From IMG/VR virus record IMGVR_UViG_3300033148_004586, positions 1 through 47,148 of that record: a stretch of 47,148 nt of DNA; one strand, 5' to 3'. This document shows, piece after piece, positions 15,224-22,496 of this stretch. The stretch comes from a virus. Made by a program: the position numbers and the translations under genes. The notes under the pieces are model-generated. The model was not told where the DNA came from. It searched no databases and worked only from the letters and a program-made list of their open reading frames with translations. Positions within the stretch are counted from its first letter, which is position 1; the number at the start of each line of letters is the position of its first letter.

Positions 15224-17253
15224 ATCAAGAATTTCCTGTTATAATCCGGTTGATTCATTGCTCGTTCACGCTGTTTGGCACGATAAGCAAAACAATTCTT
15301 TGGAATTTTTTTTACCTCCACAGCAGCCGCTTTTGGTTGTTCCTTCATAGCTAAAATTGTTAAACCTAAAGCAATAACCCTGTCCCCGTGCGAAGCCTCC
15401 GCACCAGAATCCTCGTCCTCAGATAGCCCCGATGGACCTATTTTCTTATTTTCAAAAGTAATATAAGTCTCAAGCTCCGTTAAAGTTTTCCCATCGTGCA
15501 AAACTATATACTTGCCGTCTGGCTTTGTTTGCAAACCCTTGGCTAAAGCTAAATTTAAATCTTCAAGTAAATCAAACTTCTCATCTGGAGAACTGTGCCA
15601 ACCAAAAGTTTGTTTCTTTTTTCTTGTTCTTGCTCTTTCATTTTTACGGGTATAAACAAAAGTATAACCCAACCTCCTCCGCCTTTGGTCGAAAGCCCCA
15701 CCAGGACCGTTTTCTTCCCATATTAAAAAAGCTTGTCGAGTAAGGCCACCACACCACATACAAATTGCTACAGCTTGGTCCGCAAAAGAATCTGGTGTAG
15801 TATTTGGACAAACCCATATACCAACCTGCTCACTTGTATTAACGTCCACAATTTGAGCCACAGAGTTTGATGCCCCCATGCCCCTCGCTATGTCGCACGC
15901 TACTATATAGTTGTGAGTTTGGTCCGGTCTTCCTTTAATTAGCTTGCTCCACCATCTAAATCTCCCGCGTCCCCCTTCTTTGAAATAAGGTTGTGATATT
16001 CTGGGCACATGGTTTTTACCCCTTGTTTTTAACGTAAATTGAATCTCACCTTTATACTTCGCAGGAAAAATAGTATCTAACCGTATTCTCCGCAGGGTTG
16101 CTGGGGAAAAGAACATTGCACCTGACCCCATCGGATTTCGGTCCACATTCTGAGCCATCCCTCTTGGTGTTCTTTTTTCTTCTTGGATGTCATACCATTT
16201 GCTCCTCCAACCTCCCTCGTTCGCGTCTCCTCCATCAGCTATAAAGCTTATGTTTTTAAGTTTTTTTGCAGCTTCCTCTGGAAGAGTGAGCATTTCCTTC
16301 GTAAAGGTGCTTAATTTAAAAGGCTTCATTGCTTCTATATTTTCAAAAGCCTCTGGAGCAAGGGCTTTATAATAGTCAATATCTTTAATCTCAATTATGT
16401 CATAGGATGGTGAGCGATATAGCCCCTCGTTTTTTTCGGGGTTCCTTTCCCAAGGTAAAGTAATAACATCCATTTTACCACTTGATAACAATTTATTATA
16501 AGGATGTCCAACACCGTAAAAGTGCGTAGAATTGACAATAATACAATCTGTTACATCTGGCAGATTGTCTATAATTGAAGCAGCTATCCTGGGGTCCGTA
16601 CGCCCATGCTCATCAACCATTGTGGCCCTTGTTCTATCACCTGCTCCGAAATTTTCATTACAAGACTGCCCATATATAACGCTACCATTGTCTAAATTTT
16701 CTGTACGCATATAAGTTTTAAGAAAATTTGGTTGCATCCACAAGGGCCAATGGATAATTGCATAAACTAATTTGTGCATTAAACATTTATGCACCCCCGT
16801 CAACTTCCCTTTCGATACTTCCACACCCGAATCTACGAACTCCGCAGCACGTGAACCTACCAAAAAAGACTCTTGTGGAAAAAGCCTCCAATATAGAGCA
16901 AATAATTTAATAATAAGCTCTGTTGCTCCCTCTTCTCTGGATTTGTCTATAAGTTTGTTTTTCCCCTCATCAATACCTGATTTCAATTCATTGACCGCCT
17001 CAACCTGAGCCTCTCTTAAAATAAAAGGACGGTTCACACAACCGCGTGGCTGTCGGGGGTCATAAGTAAAACAACATAAATCAAAGTACAATTGCGGTTT
17101 TTGAAAACACATTTCCAGAAAGATTTTCTGCATACTTTGGTCTGTTGCCAATAGCTTATGAAAGTCCATTCTAAATTGTATGTTTTCTGCAACAGTTCTG
17201 GGAACTATTTCTAACAAAGTCTCTGGCGTATCAAAGGCTTTTAGTTTCAACAA
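15220..17253 (-). CDS. terL: Terminase large subunit
   Basis: 677 residues, full length and intact. The ATPase half shows a Walker-A-like DKSREEGATEL (about 102-112) and a Walker-B-like ATMVDEHGR (about 210-218). The nuclease half shows IVACDIARGMGASNSV (first catalytic Asp), LIWEENGPGG and a late GDRVIALGL, consistent with the RNase-H-like fold that cuts concatemers. It pumps DNA through the portal. It follows the small terminase with a short overlap and is the clearest hallmark gene in the window. Confidence 0.9.
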   Translation of the reverse strand: MLKLKAFDTPETLLEIVPRTVAENIQFRMDFHKLLATDQSMQKIFLEMCFQKPQLYFDLCCFTYDPRQPRGCVNRPFILREAQVEAVNELKSGIDEGKNKLIDKSREEGATELIIKLFALYWRLFPQESFLVGSRAAEFVDSGVEVSKGKLTGVHKCLMHKLVYAIIHWPLWMQPNFLKTYMRTENLDNGSVIYGQSCNENFGAGDRTRATMVDEHGRTDPRIAASIIDNLPDVTDCIIVNSTHFYGVGHPYNKLLSSGKMDVITLPWERNPEKNEGLYRSPSYDIIEIKDIDYYKALAPEAFENIEAMKPFKLSTFTKEMLTLPEEAAKKLKNISFIADGGDANEGGWRSKWYDIQEEKRTPRGMAQNVDRNPMGSGAMFFSPATLRRIRLDTIFPAKYKGEIQFTLKTRGKNHVPRISQPYFKEGGRGRFRWWSKLIKGRPDQTHNYIVACDIARGMGASNSVAQIVDVNTSEQVGIWVCPNTTPDSFADQAVAICMWCGGLTRQAFLIWEENGPGGAFDQRRRRLGYTFVYTRKNERARTRKKKQTFGWHSSPDEKFDLLEDLNLALAKGLQTKPDGKYIVLHDGKTLTELETYITFENKKIGPSGLSEDEDSGAEASHGDRVIALGLTILAMKEQPKAAAVEVKKIPKNCFAYRAKQRERAMNQPDYNRKFLI

Positions 17254-17629
17254 CTTTACTCTCTACTTTCTTTTTCTTGTCTGCGGCATCTGCTTGGGCA
17301 AGAAGCTTACCTGCGAAATCCCGAATAGTGTCAGACTCAATCTGGCCAGTTATCTGAACATCGAGGTTCTTTCTGGTTTCTTGGATATTTATATTTTTAG
17401 TGTTTGTAAACTCATTTGACATATTTATCAAAAAGAACTGGAGTAAACTGGCGTCCGGTTTTTGGTGTTTCTTAGTTTTTTTAACACATTCCATTTCCCA
17501 AAAAGGGTTGCCATGCTCATCCTCCTTTTTCTTTCTTTCCCAAATCTCTTCCTCATAATCATAACCACAGGCTGCTTTCAACCCGCTTGATATTAAGTAA
17601 TTCTTTGCAATGTCTCTACCATTTTCCAT
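17231..17629 (-). CDS. Terminase small subunit, C-terminal part
   Basis: 132-codon frame: MENGRDIAKNYLISSGLKAA, CGYDYEEEIWERKKKEDE, QKPDASLLQFFLINMS. The GxxxAxxxL…GYDYEEE pattern is that of small terminases immediately after the DNA-binding helix-turn-helix and linker. The helix-turn-helix itself is in the upstream frame, -1 relative to this one. About eight residues usually found at the junction (a hydrophobic PEF-like turn) are absent, so a short deletion is suspected. Confidence 0.65.
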   Translation of the reverse strand: MENGRDIAKNYLISSGLKAACGYDYEEEIWERKKKEDEHGNPFWEMECVKKTKKHQKPDASLLQFFLINMSNEFTNTKNINIQETRKNLDVQITGQIESDTIRDFAGKLLAQADAADKKKKVESKVVETKSL

Positions 17630-17832
17630 TTAGCAATTGTACTTGCCCGCACCCCCAAAACATAACCCAAATCTTTCTCAGAGTGCCCAGAAGCCACCAA
17701 TCGAGCAGCTATTTTCACAAACTTATAATCCCACTTGACACGTTTCCGCGTTTTATACACCTTAACGTCATCATTCCAATTCTTATAATCTTTTTTAACT
17801 GCCTCTTTTTTGTTAAGTGGTTTACGAGCCAT
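17593..17832 (-). CDS. Terminase small subunit, N-terminal HTH part
   Basis: 79 residues: a basic N-terminus, then KFVKIAARLVASGHSEKDLG and YVLGVRASTIAKWK, a clear helix-turn-helix used for recognising packaging sites. After IAKWK the frame runs for nine unrelated residues and stops, while the expected continuation is in the -1 frame. The ATG overlaps the stop of the small zinc protein upstream (TAATG). Confidence 0.7.
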   Translation of the reverse strand: MARKPLNKKEAVKKDYKNWNDDVKVYKTRKRVKWDYKFVKIAARLVASGHSEKDLGYVLGVRASTIAKWKMVETLQRIT

Positions 17833-18005
17833 TAATGTAAATACCCTTTCTCACATTGCAGTTTGCTATATTTTGTCTCGGCTATTCTGCCCTCTTGTTT
17901 GCAACAACTGATACACCAGGCATACTCACTTTGACCAACTCGGTCCTCACGTTGGTAGAATGCTGATTTTGGCTTTGGCAATCCGCAACGCTCACAACGT
18001 TTCAT
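17832..18005 (-). CDS. Small zinc-finger protein heading the packaging operon
   Basis: 57 residues with MKRCERCGLPKPKSAFYQRE and WCISCCKQEGR, i.e. CxxC near the start and CxxC about 27 residues later, the compact zinc-binding layout seen in small phage HNH-like or ribbon proteins (no HNH catalytic residues seen). AAAGGGAT precedes the ATG. It is the first full-size gene of the leftward transcript, so a regulatory role is possible. Confidence 0.7.
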   Translation of the reverse strand: MKRCERCGLPKPKSAFYQREDRVGQSEYAWCISCCKQEGRIAETKYSKLQCEKGYLH

Positions 18006-18033
18006 AGCATCCCTTTGGAAAATGTTAAGATTT

Positions 18034-18084
18034 GGCCTGGGGGAAGCGACACTTCTTTTCCGGTCTGCTATCCCCCATTTGGCC
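18034..18084 (-). promoter_or_regulatory. Long hairpin in the leftward leader RNA
   Basis: Reading inward, GGCC/GGCC, GGGGG/CCCCC, AGC/GCT and GAC/GTC pair around a 12-nt loop, interrupted by small bulges. It lies 30-80 nt after the predicted leftward start point and before the first full gene. Candidate functions are attenuator or a put-like antitermination RNA for the ~25 kb structural transcript. Confidence 0.55.
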
Positions 18085-18109
18085 TTTTAAAAATATAAAT
18101 TTTGTTCAT
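18068..18109 (-). CDS. Leaderless 13-residue leader peptide (leftward)
   Basis: ATG lies 5 nt after the leftward -10 box, so the mRNA would start at or next to it. The peptide is MNKIYIFKRPNGG and stops inside the 5' arm of the leader hairpin. A translating ribosome would open that hairpin, as in attenuation. The reading frame is too short to judge by itself. Confidence 0.35.
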   Translation of the reverse strand: MNKIYIFKRPNGG

Positions 18110-18114
18110 ACTCT

Positions 18115-18143
18115 ATTATACCATATTTCAACACAAAAGTCAA
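18115..18143 (-). promoter_or_regulatory. Leftward sigma-70 promoter (structural block)
   Basis: On the minus strand TTGACT, 17 bp, then TATAAT preceded by TGG (extended -10). It is the only promoter of this type seen on the minus strand and sits upstream of all leftward genes. Confidence 0.8.
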
Positions 18144-18358
18144 GAGAAATCTTTGTAAATTCTTAATATTTTGTAAATATTTTAAAACACTAATCGCTAT
18201 AATCGCTAATATTGTTATTACTGTTATAATCTTATCTTTGTCTTAATACAATTTTAATATTCTCTTAATACTTAAAACCTCGTTTTTAGCCCAAAAACAC
18301 CTGTTAGATATTTATCTAACTTTTATGGTAGTATGATATGCCCTATAACAAAACCCAT
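18144..18358. other. AT-rich intergenic segment with short repeats; possible origin
   Basis: A very AT-rich stretch without plausible genes. It holds repeated CTTAATA(C/T) words (three here, one more in the rightward leader), a tandem AATCGCTA pair, and ends near a perfect palindrome. Origin-like composition between two divergent promoters is the basis for the suggestion; no initiator protein was recognised. Confidence 0.35.
18303..18320. promoter_or_regulatory. Perfect 18-bp palindrome, possible operator
   Basis: GTTAGATATTTATCTAAC reads the same on both strands. It lies midway between the leftward and first rightward promoters, where a dimeric repressor would be expected to bind. A short T-run follows on the plus strand, so a weak terminator is the alternative. 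Confidence 0.5.
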
Positions 18359-18359
18359 T

Positions 18360-18423
18360 TTCCGTGGGCAGTCTGTAACGATTATCCGTTTGTAGGGTTT
18401 AGCCCTGAGTAGTTTCCACGGAA
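18360..18423. ncRNA. Predicted three-way-junction structure
   Basis: An 8-bp outer stem TTCCGTGG/CCACGGAA encloses two short hairpins, AACG-ATTATC-CGTT and AGGG-TTTAG-CCCT. It fits no riboswitch or ribozyme that I recognise. The first rightward promoter starts downstream of it, so if it is RNA it needs a separate promoter; if DNA it could be a replication or packaging structure. Confidence 0.35.
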
Positions 18424-18458
18424 TCTGCTATTTTGGACAGATTTATTTTACTTTTTAC

Positions 18459-18488
18459 TTGACAAGAGGGGGTCAAATATGGTATAAT
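18459..18488 (+). promoter_or_regulatory. First rightward promoter
   Basis: TTGACA (full consensus), 18 bp, TATAAT with a TGG extension. It opens the rightward block. The next ATG is only 5 nt beyond the -10 box. Confidence 0.8.
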
Positions 18489-18493
18489 AGAAT

Positions 18494-18556
18494 ATGAAAG
18501 ATATTCCATTGAAGTACAGGATGTACGCTGGGAGCAGGATGCGACCAAAATCTTAA
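18494..18556 (+). CDS. Leaderless 20-residue leader peptide (rightward)
   Basis: Peptide MKDIPLKYRMYAGSRMRPKS, starting 5 nt after the -10 box and mirroring the leftward leader arrangement. It is followed by a second copy of TACAGGATGT (53 nt after the first) and a GCAGGG/CCCTGC hairpin, and then by another promoter. It may be a regulatory leader rather than a functional protein. Confidence 0.35.
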   Translation: MKDIPLKYRMYAGSRMRPKS

Positions 18557-18721
18557 TATTATCACTTTACAGGATGTGTACGAAAGCCCGCAGGGAAAAG
18601 GGCTTGAATACTATCCCCCTGCCTTATATATGAGTACACACAATGACAGACACACAATCACTCCTCTGCGAAAGTTTATAAATATATTTACAGTTTTTTA
18701 AACAATTTATGGATTTTTTAC
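18557..18721 (+). other. Untranslated rightward leader between two promoters
   Basis: No convincing gene. It contains TACAGGATGT repeated from inside the leader peptide and a hairpin with arms GCAGGG (18590-18595) and CCCTGC (18617-18622). The last 80 nt are AT-rich and run into the next -35 box. Confidence 0.4.
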
Positions 18722-18750
18722 TTGACTTTGACTTCCGATTATGGTATAAT
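18722..18750 (+). promoter_or_regulatory. Rightward promoter for the polymerase operon
   Basis: TTGACT, 17 bp, TATAAT with TGG extension. The first codon of the next gene lies 6 nt after the -10 box, so a leaderless transcript is predicted. Confidence 0.8.
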
Positions 18751-18756
18751 GTGTTT

Positions 18757-18957
18757 ATGATGACAGATAAAGAAATAGCAAGAGCATTAGGGAAAATGGT
18801 GCACGAGACCAAACCTCTGACTTGTCCTGTGTGTGCTCAATTTTTTACTAAGGATTTGCAAGAAATGGCTTCTGATGGGGACGAGAGAGAGTTTTTGTTT
18901 TGTCCACATTGTGATTTGAGTGTTAAATTAGTAGTATTATATAATCCAGGGTGGTAA
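18757..18957 (+). CDS. Leaderless zinc-ribbon protein
   Basis: Start at the ATG 6 nt after the -10 box gives MMTDKEIARALGKMVHETKP and 66 residues; longer upstream starts would lie inside the promoter. Cys pairs CPVCAQF (about 23-26) and CPHC (about 50-53) make a zinc ribbon. Its stop abuts the next ATG. Role unknown; as the first gene of the replication operon it may be a regulator. Confidence 0.65.
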   Translation: MMTDKEIARALGKMVHETKPLTCPVCAQFFTKDLQEMASDGDEREFLFCPHCDLSVKLVVLYNPGW

Positions 18958-19149
18958 ATGATTAGAGACGATGGTTTAATGAACTGCCAGGAGTGTAGAG
19001 AAGTGCTTCCTTTATCAGAGTTTCCTTATGATAAAAATTATCCAAGGTATAAATTTCCAATATGTGTATATTGTTTAAGAGAAATCAGAAATAAAAAAAG
19101 AAAAGCTTCAATAAGATTAAGGGGGTATGCGTACCACTTATCATGTTAA
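18958..19149 (+). CDS. Small HNH-like zinc-finger protein
   Basis: 63 residues: MNCQECREVLPLSEFPYDKN then PICVYCLREIRNKKRK. Two CxxC pairs about 33 residues apart resemble the zinc cradle of small HNH proteins, but no catalytic His-Asn-His is evident. ATG directly follows the previous stop, and the C-terminus overlaps the polymerase ATG. Confidence 0.65.
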   Translation: MIRDDGLMNCQECREVLPLSEFPYDKNYPRYKFPICVYCLREIRNKKRKASIRLRGYAYHLSC

Positions 19150-20612
19150 GAGAGTACATCACAACTTATAATCAGTTTGCTCTTTGGGTAGGAGCTATTA
19201 GGTCAAATAAGTTGTCTCTGGATACTGAGACCACCGACCTGAGTTATTGCAAACTGGACCTTATAGGTTTTAGCCTTTGTGATGGTAAGCGAGCTTGTTA
19301 TGTGAATGTATGGGAAAACCCTGAACGTGATGCTATTTTAACTTGCTTAAATGTGCTTTTACTTTCACACCCCGCTTTTCAAAAACTTATATTTCATAAT
19401 GCTCCTTTTGACCTAAAAGTATTGCACAAAACAGTTTGTACTAAAGTAACTCCTGATATTTTTTGTACTATGACAGCCGCCCACCTTATTAATGAGAACC
19501 TTCCTGTTGGTTTAAAGTATTTAGCAAGAAACTATTTGAACGAGATAAACACAAAAACTTACGAGCAAGCTTCAAGACGTGGTTTTGATACACCTGAGTT
19601 TATTGAGTATGCCACAAATGATGCAATTTGGACATGGCAGTTGCACGAGATATTTAACAAAAAATTATATCAGCAGAAACTTGATAAGCTTTTCTTTGAG
19701 ATTGAAATGCCTTTCCAGTTTGTTTTGATGGACTTAGACATTAACGGGGTGTTATTTAATCCACAAGAGGTTGAAAAACTGAAAATTAAAGTCATGGAAG
19801 ATATTTATAATATGGAGTTTAAACTAAGAGATTATGCAGGGGTAAAGTACCAAACACAAAACATGCTCTTTACAGATAAAAAGGAAATCCTTTCAGGTAT
19901 AAAAATGACCAGCCCCGATGATTTGGTGGACATTATCCAAAAAAGACTTGGTCTTGTTATTGAAGACTATACCAAAGGGGGAAAGAAAAGTTTACCAAAG
20001 CCAAGTTCGGGTAAAGCTACAATACTCAAATTAAAAGGTAAGCATAAGTTTATTGACTTATTAGAACAATATAAAATAGCCTCAAAATTATACAATGGTT
20101 TTCTTAACCCTTTTCAGAATTTTGTTGATATTGACGGTAGGGTCCATTCCAGCTTCCACAATTGTGTAGCCAGAACAGGAAGACTAAGTAGTAGTTCTCC
20201 AAATCTCCAGCAATCTCCAAAAGAGCGGAAAGAGTATCCTGTAGATTTTAGGGGAACAATCATCGCTCCAGAGGGTAAGTCTCTTATTGTAGCAGATTAC
20301 TCAGGGCAAGAGCTAAGAGTACTTACAGAGGTATCTAAAGACCCCGGATTGATTGATGCTTTTAAAAATGATAAAGACATTCACCTGGAAACAACTAACC
20401 GGTCTTTTGAGTTAAGTATCCCAGATGAGCAGTTGTACACAAAACATCCAAAGTACAAAAGTCTTAAAAAGAAGTATAAAAAAGAGCGTGATCTATGGGG
20501 GTGTCGAAAAGTCGTGGTGTCAGTGAGAAAATTGCTCAGAAATACATTGACGATTTTCTTGACCTGTACCCCTGCGTGCGTAAGGCTATTGAAAGATGTA
20601 GTAATTTTTTGA
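19143..20612 (+). CDS. DNA polymerase family A, N-terminal part (exonuclease plus palm start)
   Basis: The frame carries the 3'-5' proofreading motifs LDTETTDL (Exo I, ~27), FHNAPFDL (Exo II, ~94) and YATNDAIWTW (Exo III, ~160). It then has polymerase motifs HSSFHNCVARTGRLSSSSPN (~333-352) and motif A VADYSGQELRVL (~381). It should next contain motif B (RxxxK…FGxxYG). Instead the frame drifts into unrelated residues after KKKYKKERDLW and stops. The remaining C-terminus is in the -1 frame. It would replicate the phage genome if intact. Confidence 0.85.
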   Translation: MLREYITTYNQFALWVGAIRSNKLSLDTETTDLSYCKLDLIGFSLCDGKRACYVNVWENPERDAILTCLNVLLLSHPAFQKLIFHNAPFDLKVLHKTVCTKVTPDIFCTMTAAHLINENLPVGLKYLARNYLNEINTKTYEQASRRGFDTPEFIEYATNDAIWTWQLHEIFNKKLYQQKLDKLFFEIEMPFQFVLMDLDINGVLFNPQEVEKLKIKVMEDIYNMEFKLRDYAGVKYQTQNMLFTDKKEILSGIKMTSPDDLVDIIQKRLGLVIEDYTKGGKKSLPKPSSGKATILKLKGKHKFIDLLEQYKIASKLYNGFLNPFQNFVDIDGRVHSSFHNCVARTGRLSSSSPNLQQSPKERKEYPVDFRGTIIAPEGKSLIVADYSGQELRVLTEVSKDPGLIDAFKNDKDIHLETTNRSFELSIPDEQLYTKHPKYKSLKKKYKKERDLWGCRKVVVSVRKLLRNTLTIFLTCTPACVRLLKDVVIF

Positions 20613-20956
20613 AACATTATAAGTATGTTTACACGCTTTCTGGTCGCAGAAGAAGGTTATATGACGACCTAACGCCAAAGGCTTATCGCCAAGCTTTCAA
20701 TTTTCTTATCCAAGGTTACTCGGCTGACATGACCAGATGTGCTGCAATAAATGTGCGTAATCTGGGACTGTCTCATCCAGAGTGGGGGTTGAAGTTGGTC
20801 TTGATTATTCACGATGAGTTAGTGCTGGAGATTAAAGATGATTATCTTGAAGTCGCAATTTGCGATGTCAAAGAGGCTATGGAAAAAGCCGTGTCTATGT
20901 GTGTTCCTTTGGTTGTTGATATAGGTTCGGGAAAACGTTATAGTGAGGCAAAATGA
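20495..20956 (+). CDS. DNA polymerase family A, C-terminal part
   Basis: 153 codons: MGVSKSRGVSEKIAQKYIDD and FLDLYPCVRKAIE, the helices that follow motif B, then YTLSGRRRRLYDD and motif C with catalytic HDE in VLIIHDELVLEI. The GVSK would normally follow the Tyr-Gly that ends motif B, so the fingers O-helix with its essential Lys and Tyr is missing from both frames. An internal TATGG microrepeat at the junction could explain a ~35-nt deletion. There is no Shine-Dalgarno for this ATG. Confidence 0.8.
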   Translation: MGVSKSRGVSEKIAQKYIDDFLDLYPCVRKAIERCSNFLKHYKYVYTLSGRRRRLYDDLTPKAYRQAFNFLIQGYSADMTRCAAINVRNLGLSHPEWGLKLVLIIHDELVLEIKDDYLEVAICDVKEAMEKAVSMCVPLVVDIGSGKRYSEAK

Positions 20957-21042
20957 TGGGATATGTACCAAATGCTTATTTTGTGTATTTTAAGGATAAT
21001 GGTATTTGTAGTTGGAGACTAAAGAATGAAGACAATTCTTAA
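20953..21042 (+). CDS. 29-residue peptide after polymerase
   Basis: ATG overlaps the polymerase stop (ATGA), giving MMGYVPNAYFVYFKDNGICS, and the end overlaps the next gene. The tight coupling favours a real micro-gene; there is no recognisable motif. Confidence 0.4.
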   Translation: MMGYVPNAYFVYFKDNGICSWRLKNEDNS

Positions 21043-21349
21043 TTTACCCGATTCTTTTTATGAAAAGTATTTTAACTCAGAAAAATATAAAATTCAAGAA
21101 AAAATTGAGAGCTCTTACTGGGGTATAGACAATTATTTACAAGTGTCTTTAATTCCAGACATAAACTTGGGCTTTACTGTGCGAAAATGGGGCAGATGTT
21201 TTTGGATAAAGCCTGAAGATGTGAAAAACAAAGAAGGTGTTGAGTTTGAAAGTTTTCTTTTAGAATGTTATCGGAATTTTTTAGTTGATTTTCAGGGCAA
21301 GGTCAGACAAGCTCTTATTGATATTGAAAAAAAATTAGGAACTGAGTAA
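21026..21349 (+). CDS. Hypothetical protein
   Basis: 107 residues, mixed charged and aromatic (SSYWGIDNYLQVSLIPDINL, VRKWGRCFWIKPEDVKNKEG), with a C-terminal helix (FQGKVRQALIDIEKKLGTE). Not recognised. It overlaps its neighbours at both ends, so it is part of the polymerase operon. Confidence 0.6.
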   Translation: MKTILNLPDSFYEKYFNSEKYKIQEKIESSYWGIDNYLQVSLIPDINLGFTVRKWGRCFWIKPEDVKNKEGVEFESFLLECYRNFLVDFQGKVRQALIDIEKKLGTE

Positions 21350-21447
21350 TGCCTAAATGGGATTTGGCAATTTTGTTTTGGTTAGGTTCTAAACTTGTTA
21401 TAGATGTATTTACTTATATTTATATTATTTACAGGTTGATGAAATAA
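21349..21447 (+). CDS. 32-residue membrane peptide
   Basis: The ATG starts inside the previous stop (TAATG). The sequence MPKWDLAILFWLGSKLVIDV is followed by FTYIYIIYRLMK: one or two hydrophobic segments. One of several tiny membrane peptides in this block. Confidence 0.5.
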   Translation: MPKWDLAILFWLGSKLVIDVFTYIYIIYRLMK

Positions 21448-21462
21448 TTAAGGAGACTGAAG

Positions 21463-21627
21463 ATGAAACTTAGAAAATCAACTGAGACAACTTCTTGGAT
21501 AGTAACAGAAACAGTATGTCCATATTGTAACTTTATCAATACCTATCATTATCGCTGGAAAAACCATAAGGTATTTTGTAAAGGCGAAGGCTGCGGAAAG
21601 AAATTTATTATAGGTGAAGGAGATTGA
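21463..21627 (+). CDS. Small zinc-ribbon protein
   Basis: 54 residues behind AAGGAGACTGAAG: ETVCPYCNFINTYHYRWKNH then CKGEGCGKKF, i.e. a CxxC/CxxxxC ribbon. Function unknown. It belongs to a run of genes with almost identical ribosome binding sites. Confidence 0.6.
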   Translation: MKLRKSTETTSWIVTETVCPYCNFINTYHYRWKNHKVFCKGEGCGKKFIIGEGD

Positions 21628-21629
21628 AG

Positions 21630-21902
21630 ATGAATGAAAGCTTTGGAAGTCATTCAGGAATAACAACTTTACGTTTAAGTAGAAAGCAGGTAGATAGGTT
21701 AGTTGGTTTTATTGTATTTGATTACGGAGTTTCTGATTATTACTGGGAGAATTTTGAAAAAATAAGCGTTTGGCTTAATGATAATTCTCGATTTCAGGTT
21801 ACAAGGACCGAGATTAGTATTGCTTTAGTGTCAGGGGGGGTTCCACAAATACGAAAATTTATTGAAAAAAGAATTAAGGAGCTTGAAAATGAAACTACCT
21901 AA
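21630..21902 (+). CDS. Hypothetical protein
   Basis: 90 residues from the ATG after GAAGGAGATTGAAG. It contains TTLRLSRKQVDRLVGFIVFD and SVWLNDNSRFQVTRTEISIA with a charged C-terminal helix. No family recognised. It overlaps the next gene by 14 nt. Confidence 0.55.
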   Translation: MNESFGSHSGITTLRLSRKQVDRLVGFIVFDYGVSDYYWENFEKISVWLNDNSRFQVTRTEISIALVSGGVPQIRKFIEKRIKELENETT

Positions 21903-22179
21903 AATATCAAAGTATTTTTATTACAACAAAGAAACAAAAGAGTTGGTATTTAAAATAAACAAAATAAGTTTTCTTTGTTTTAATGTGGATTTTTTTAGGT
22001 GGGCTATTCCTCTTTATGTTGCAGTACATTGGAAAGGCTTAACTTGGAAGAATTTTCGAGACCCCCTCAAACGAGAGGTTATTATAAAAATACTGTGTTT
22101 AAACATTGAGCACAATTGTTTTGGACCGATAATTCAAGATAACAATAAAAAAGCTGATGATTTTTTTAGAATTTGGTAA
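21889..22179 (+). CDS. Hypothetical protein
   Basis: 96 residues starting MKLPKISKYFYYNKETKELV behind AAGGAGCTTGAAA. Aromatic-rich with a central hydrophobic stretch (FFRWAIPLYVAVHW) that may be a buried core or membrane segment. Not recognised. Confidence 0.55.
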   Translation: MKLPKISKYFYYNKETKELVFKINKISFLCFNVDFFRWAIPLYVAVHWKGLTWKNFRDPLKREVIIKILCLNIEHNCFGPIIQDNNKKADDFFRIW

Positions 22180-22190
22180 GGAATTTGAAA

Positions 22191-22496
22191 ATGACTGAAC
22201 AACAAATAATAAAACTTATAGAAAAAAACAAACCTAAATCAAATAAGGCCGGAGTCTATTATTGGTACTTAAATGAACCAGACAACCCCTTAGATTTTGG
22301 TTGTAGTATAGGGTGTGGCATATGTAGGGTTCCTTTTGACAAAAGGGAATTTAATATTTCACAAAACCAGGGAAAGCATAAGTTGCTTATTAAACAGAAA
22401 TTTAAAAACGCTTTGCGGGAAATAAAAGAGCTTATTGAAGATATAATTAACGAAGCTATAAAGAGGGTTGAAAAGGAGATTGAAAATGAAAATTAA
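22191..22496 (+). CDS. Hypothetical protein with Cys cluster
   Basis: 101 residues: MTEQQIIKLIEKNKPKSNKA, then GCSIGCGICRVPFD with three closely spaced Cys, then a long charged C-terminal helix (LREIKELIEDIINEAIKRVE). Possibly a metal site plus coiled coil. It overlaps the next start. Confidence 0.55.
   Translation: MTEQQIIKLIEKNKPKSNKAGVYYWYLNEPDNPLDFGCSIGCGICRVPFDKREFNISQNQGKHKLLIKQKFKNALREIKELIEDIINEAIKRVEKEIENEN

Noticed and set aside
18360-18423. tRNA or hammerhead ribozyme
   Set aside because: No cloverleaf with CCA-type acceptor, no anticodon arm, and no CUGAUGA/GAAA core.
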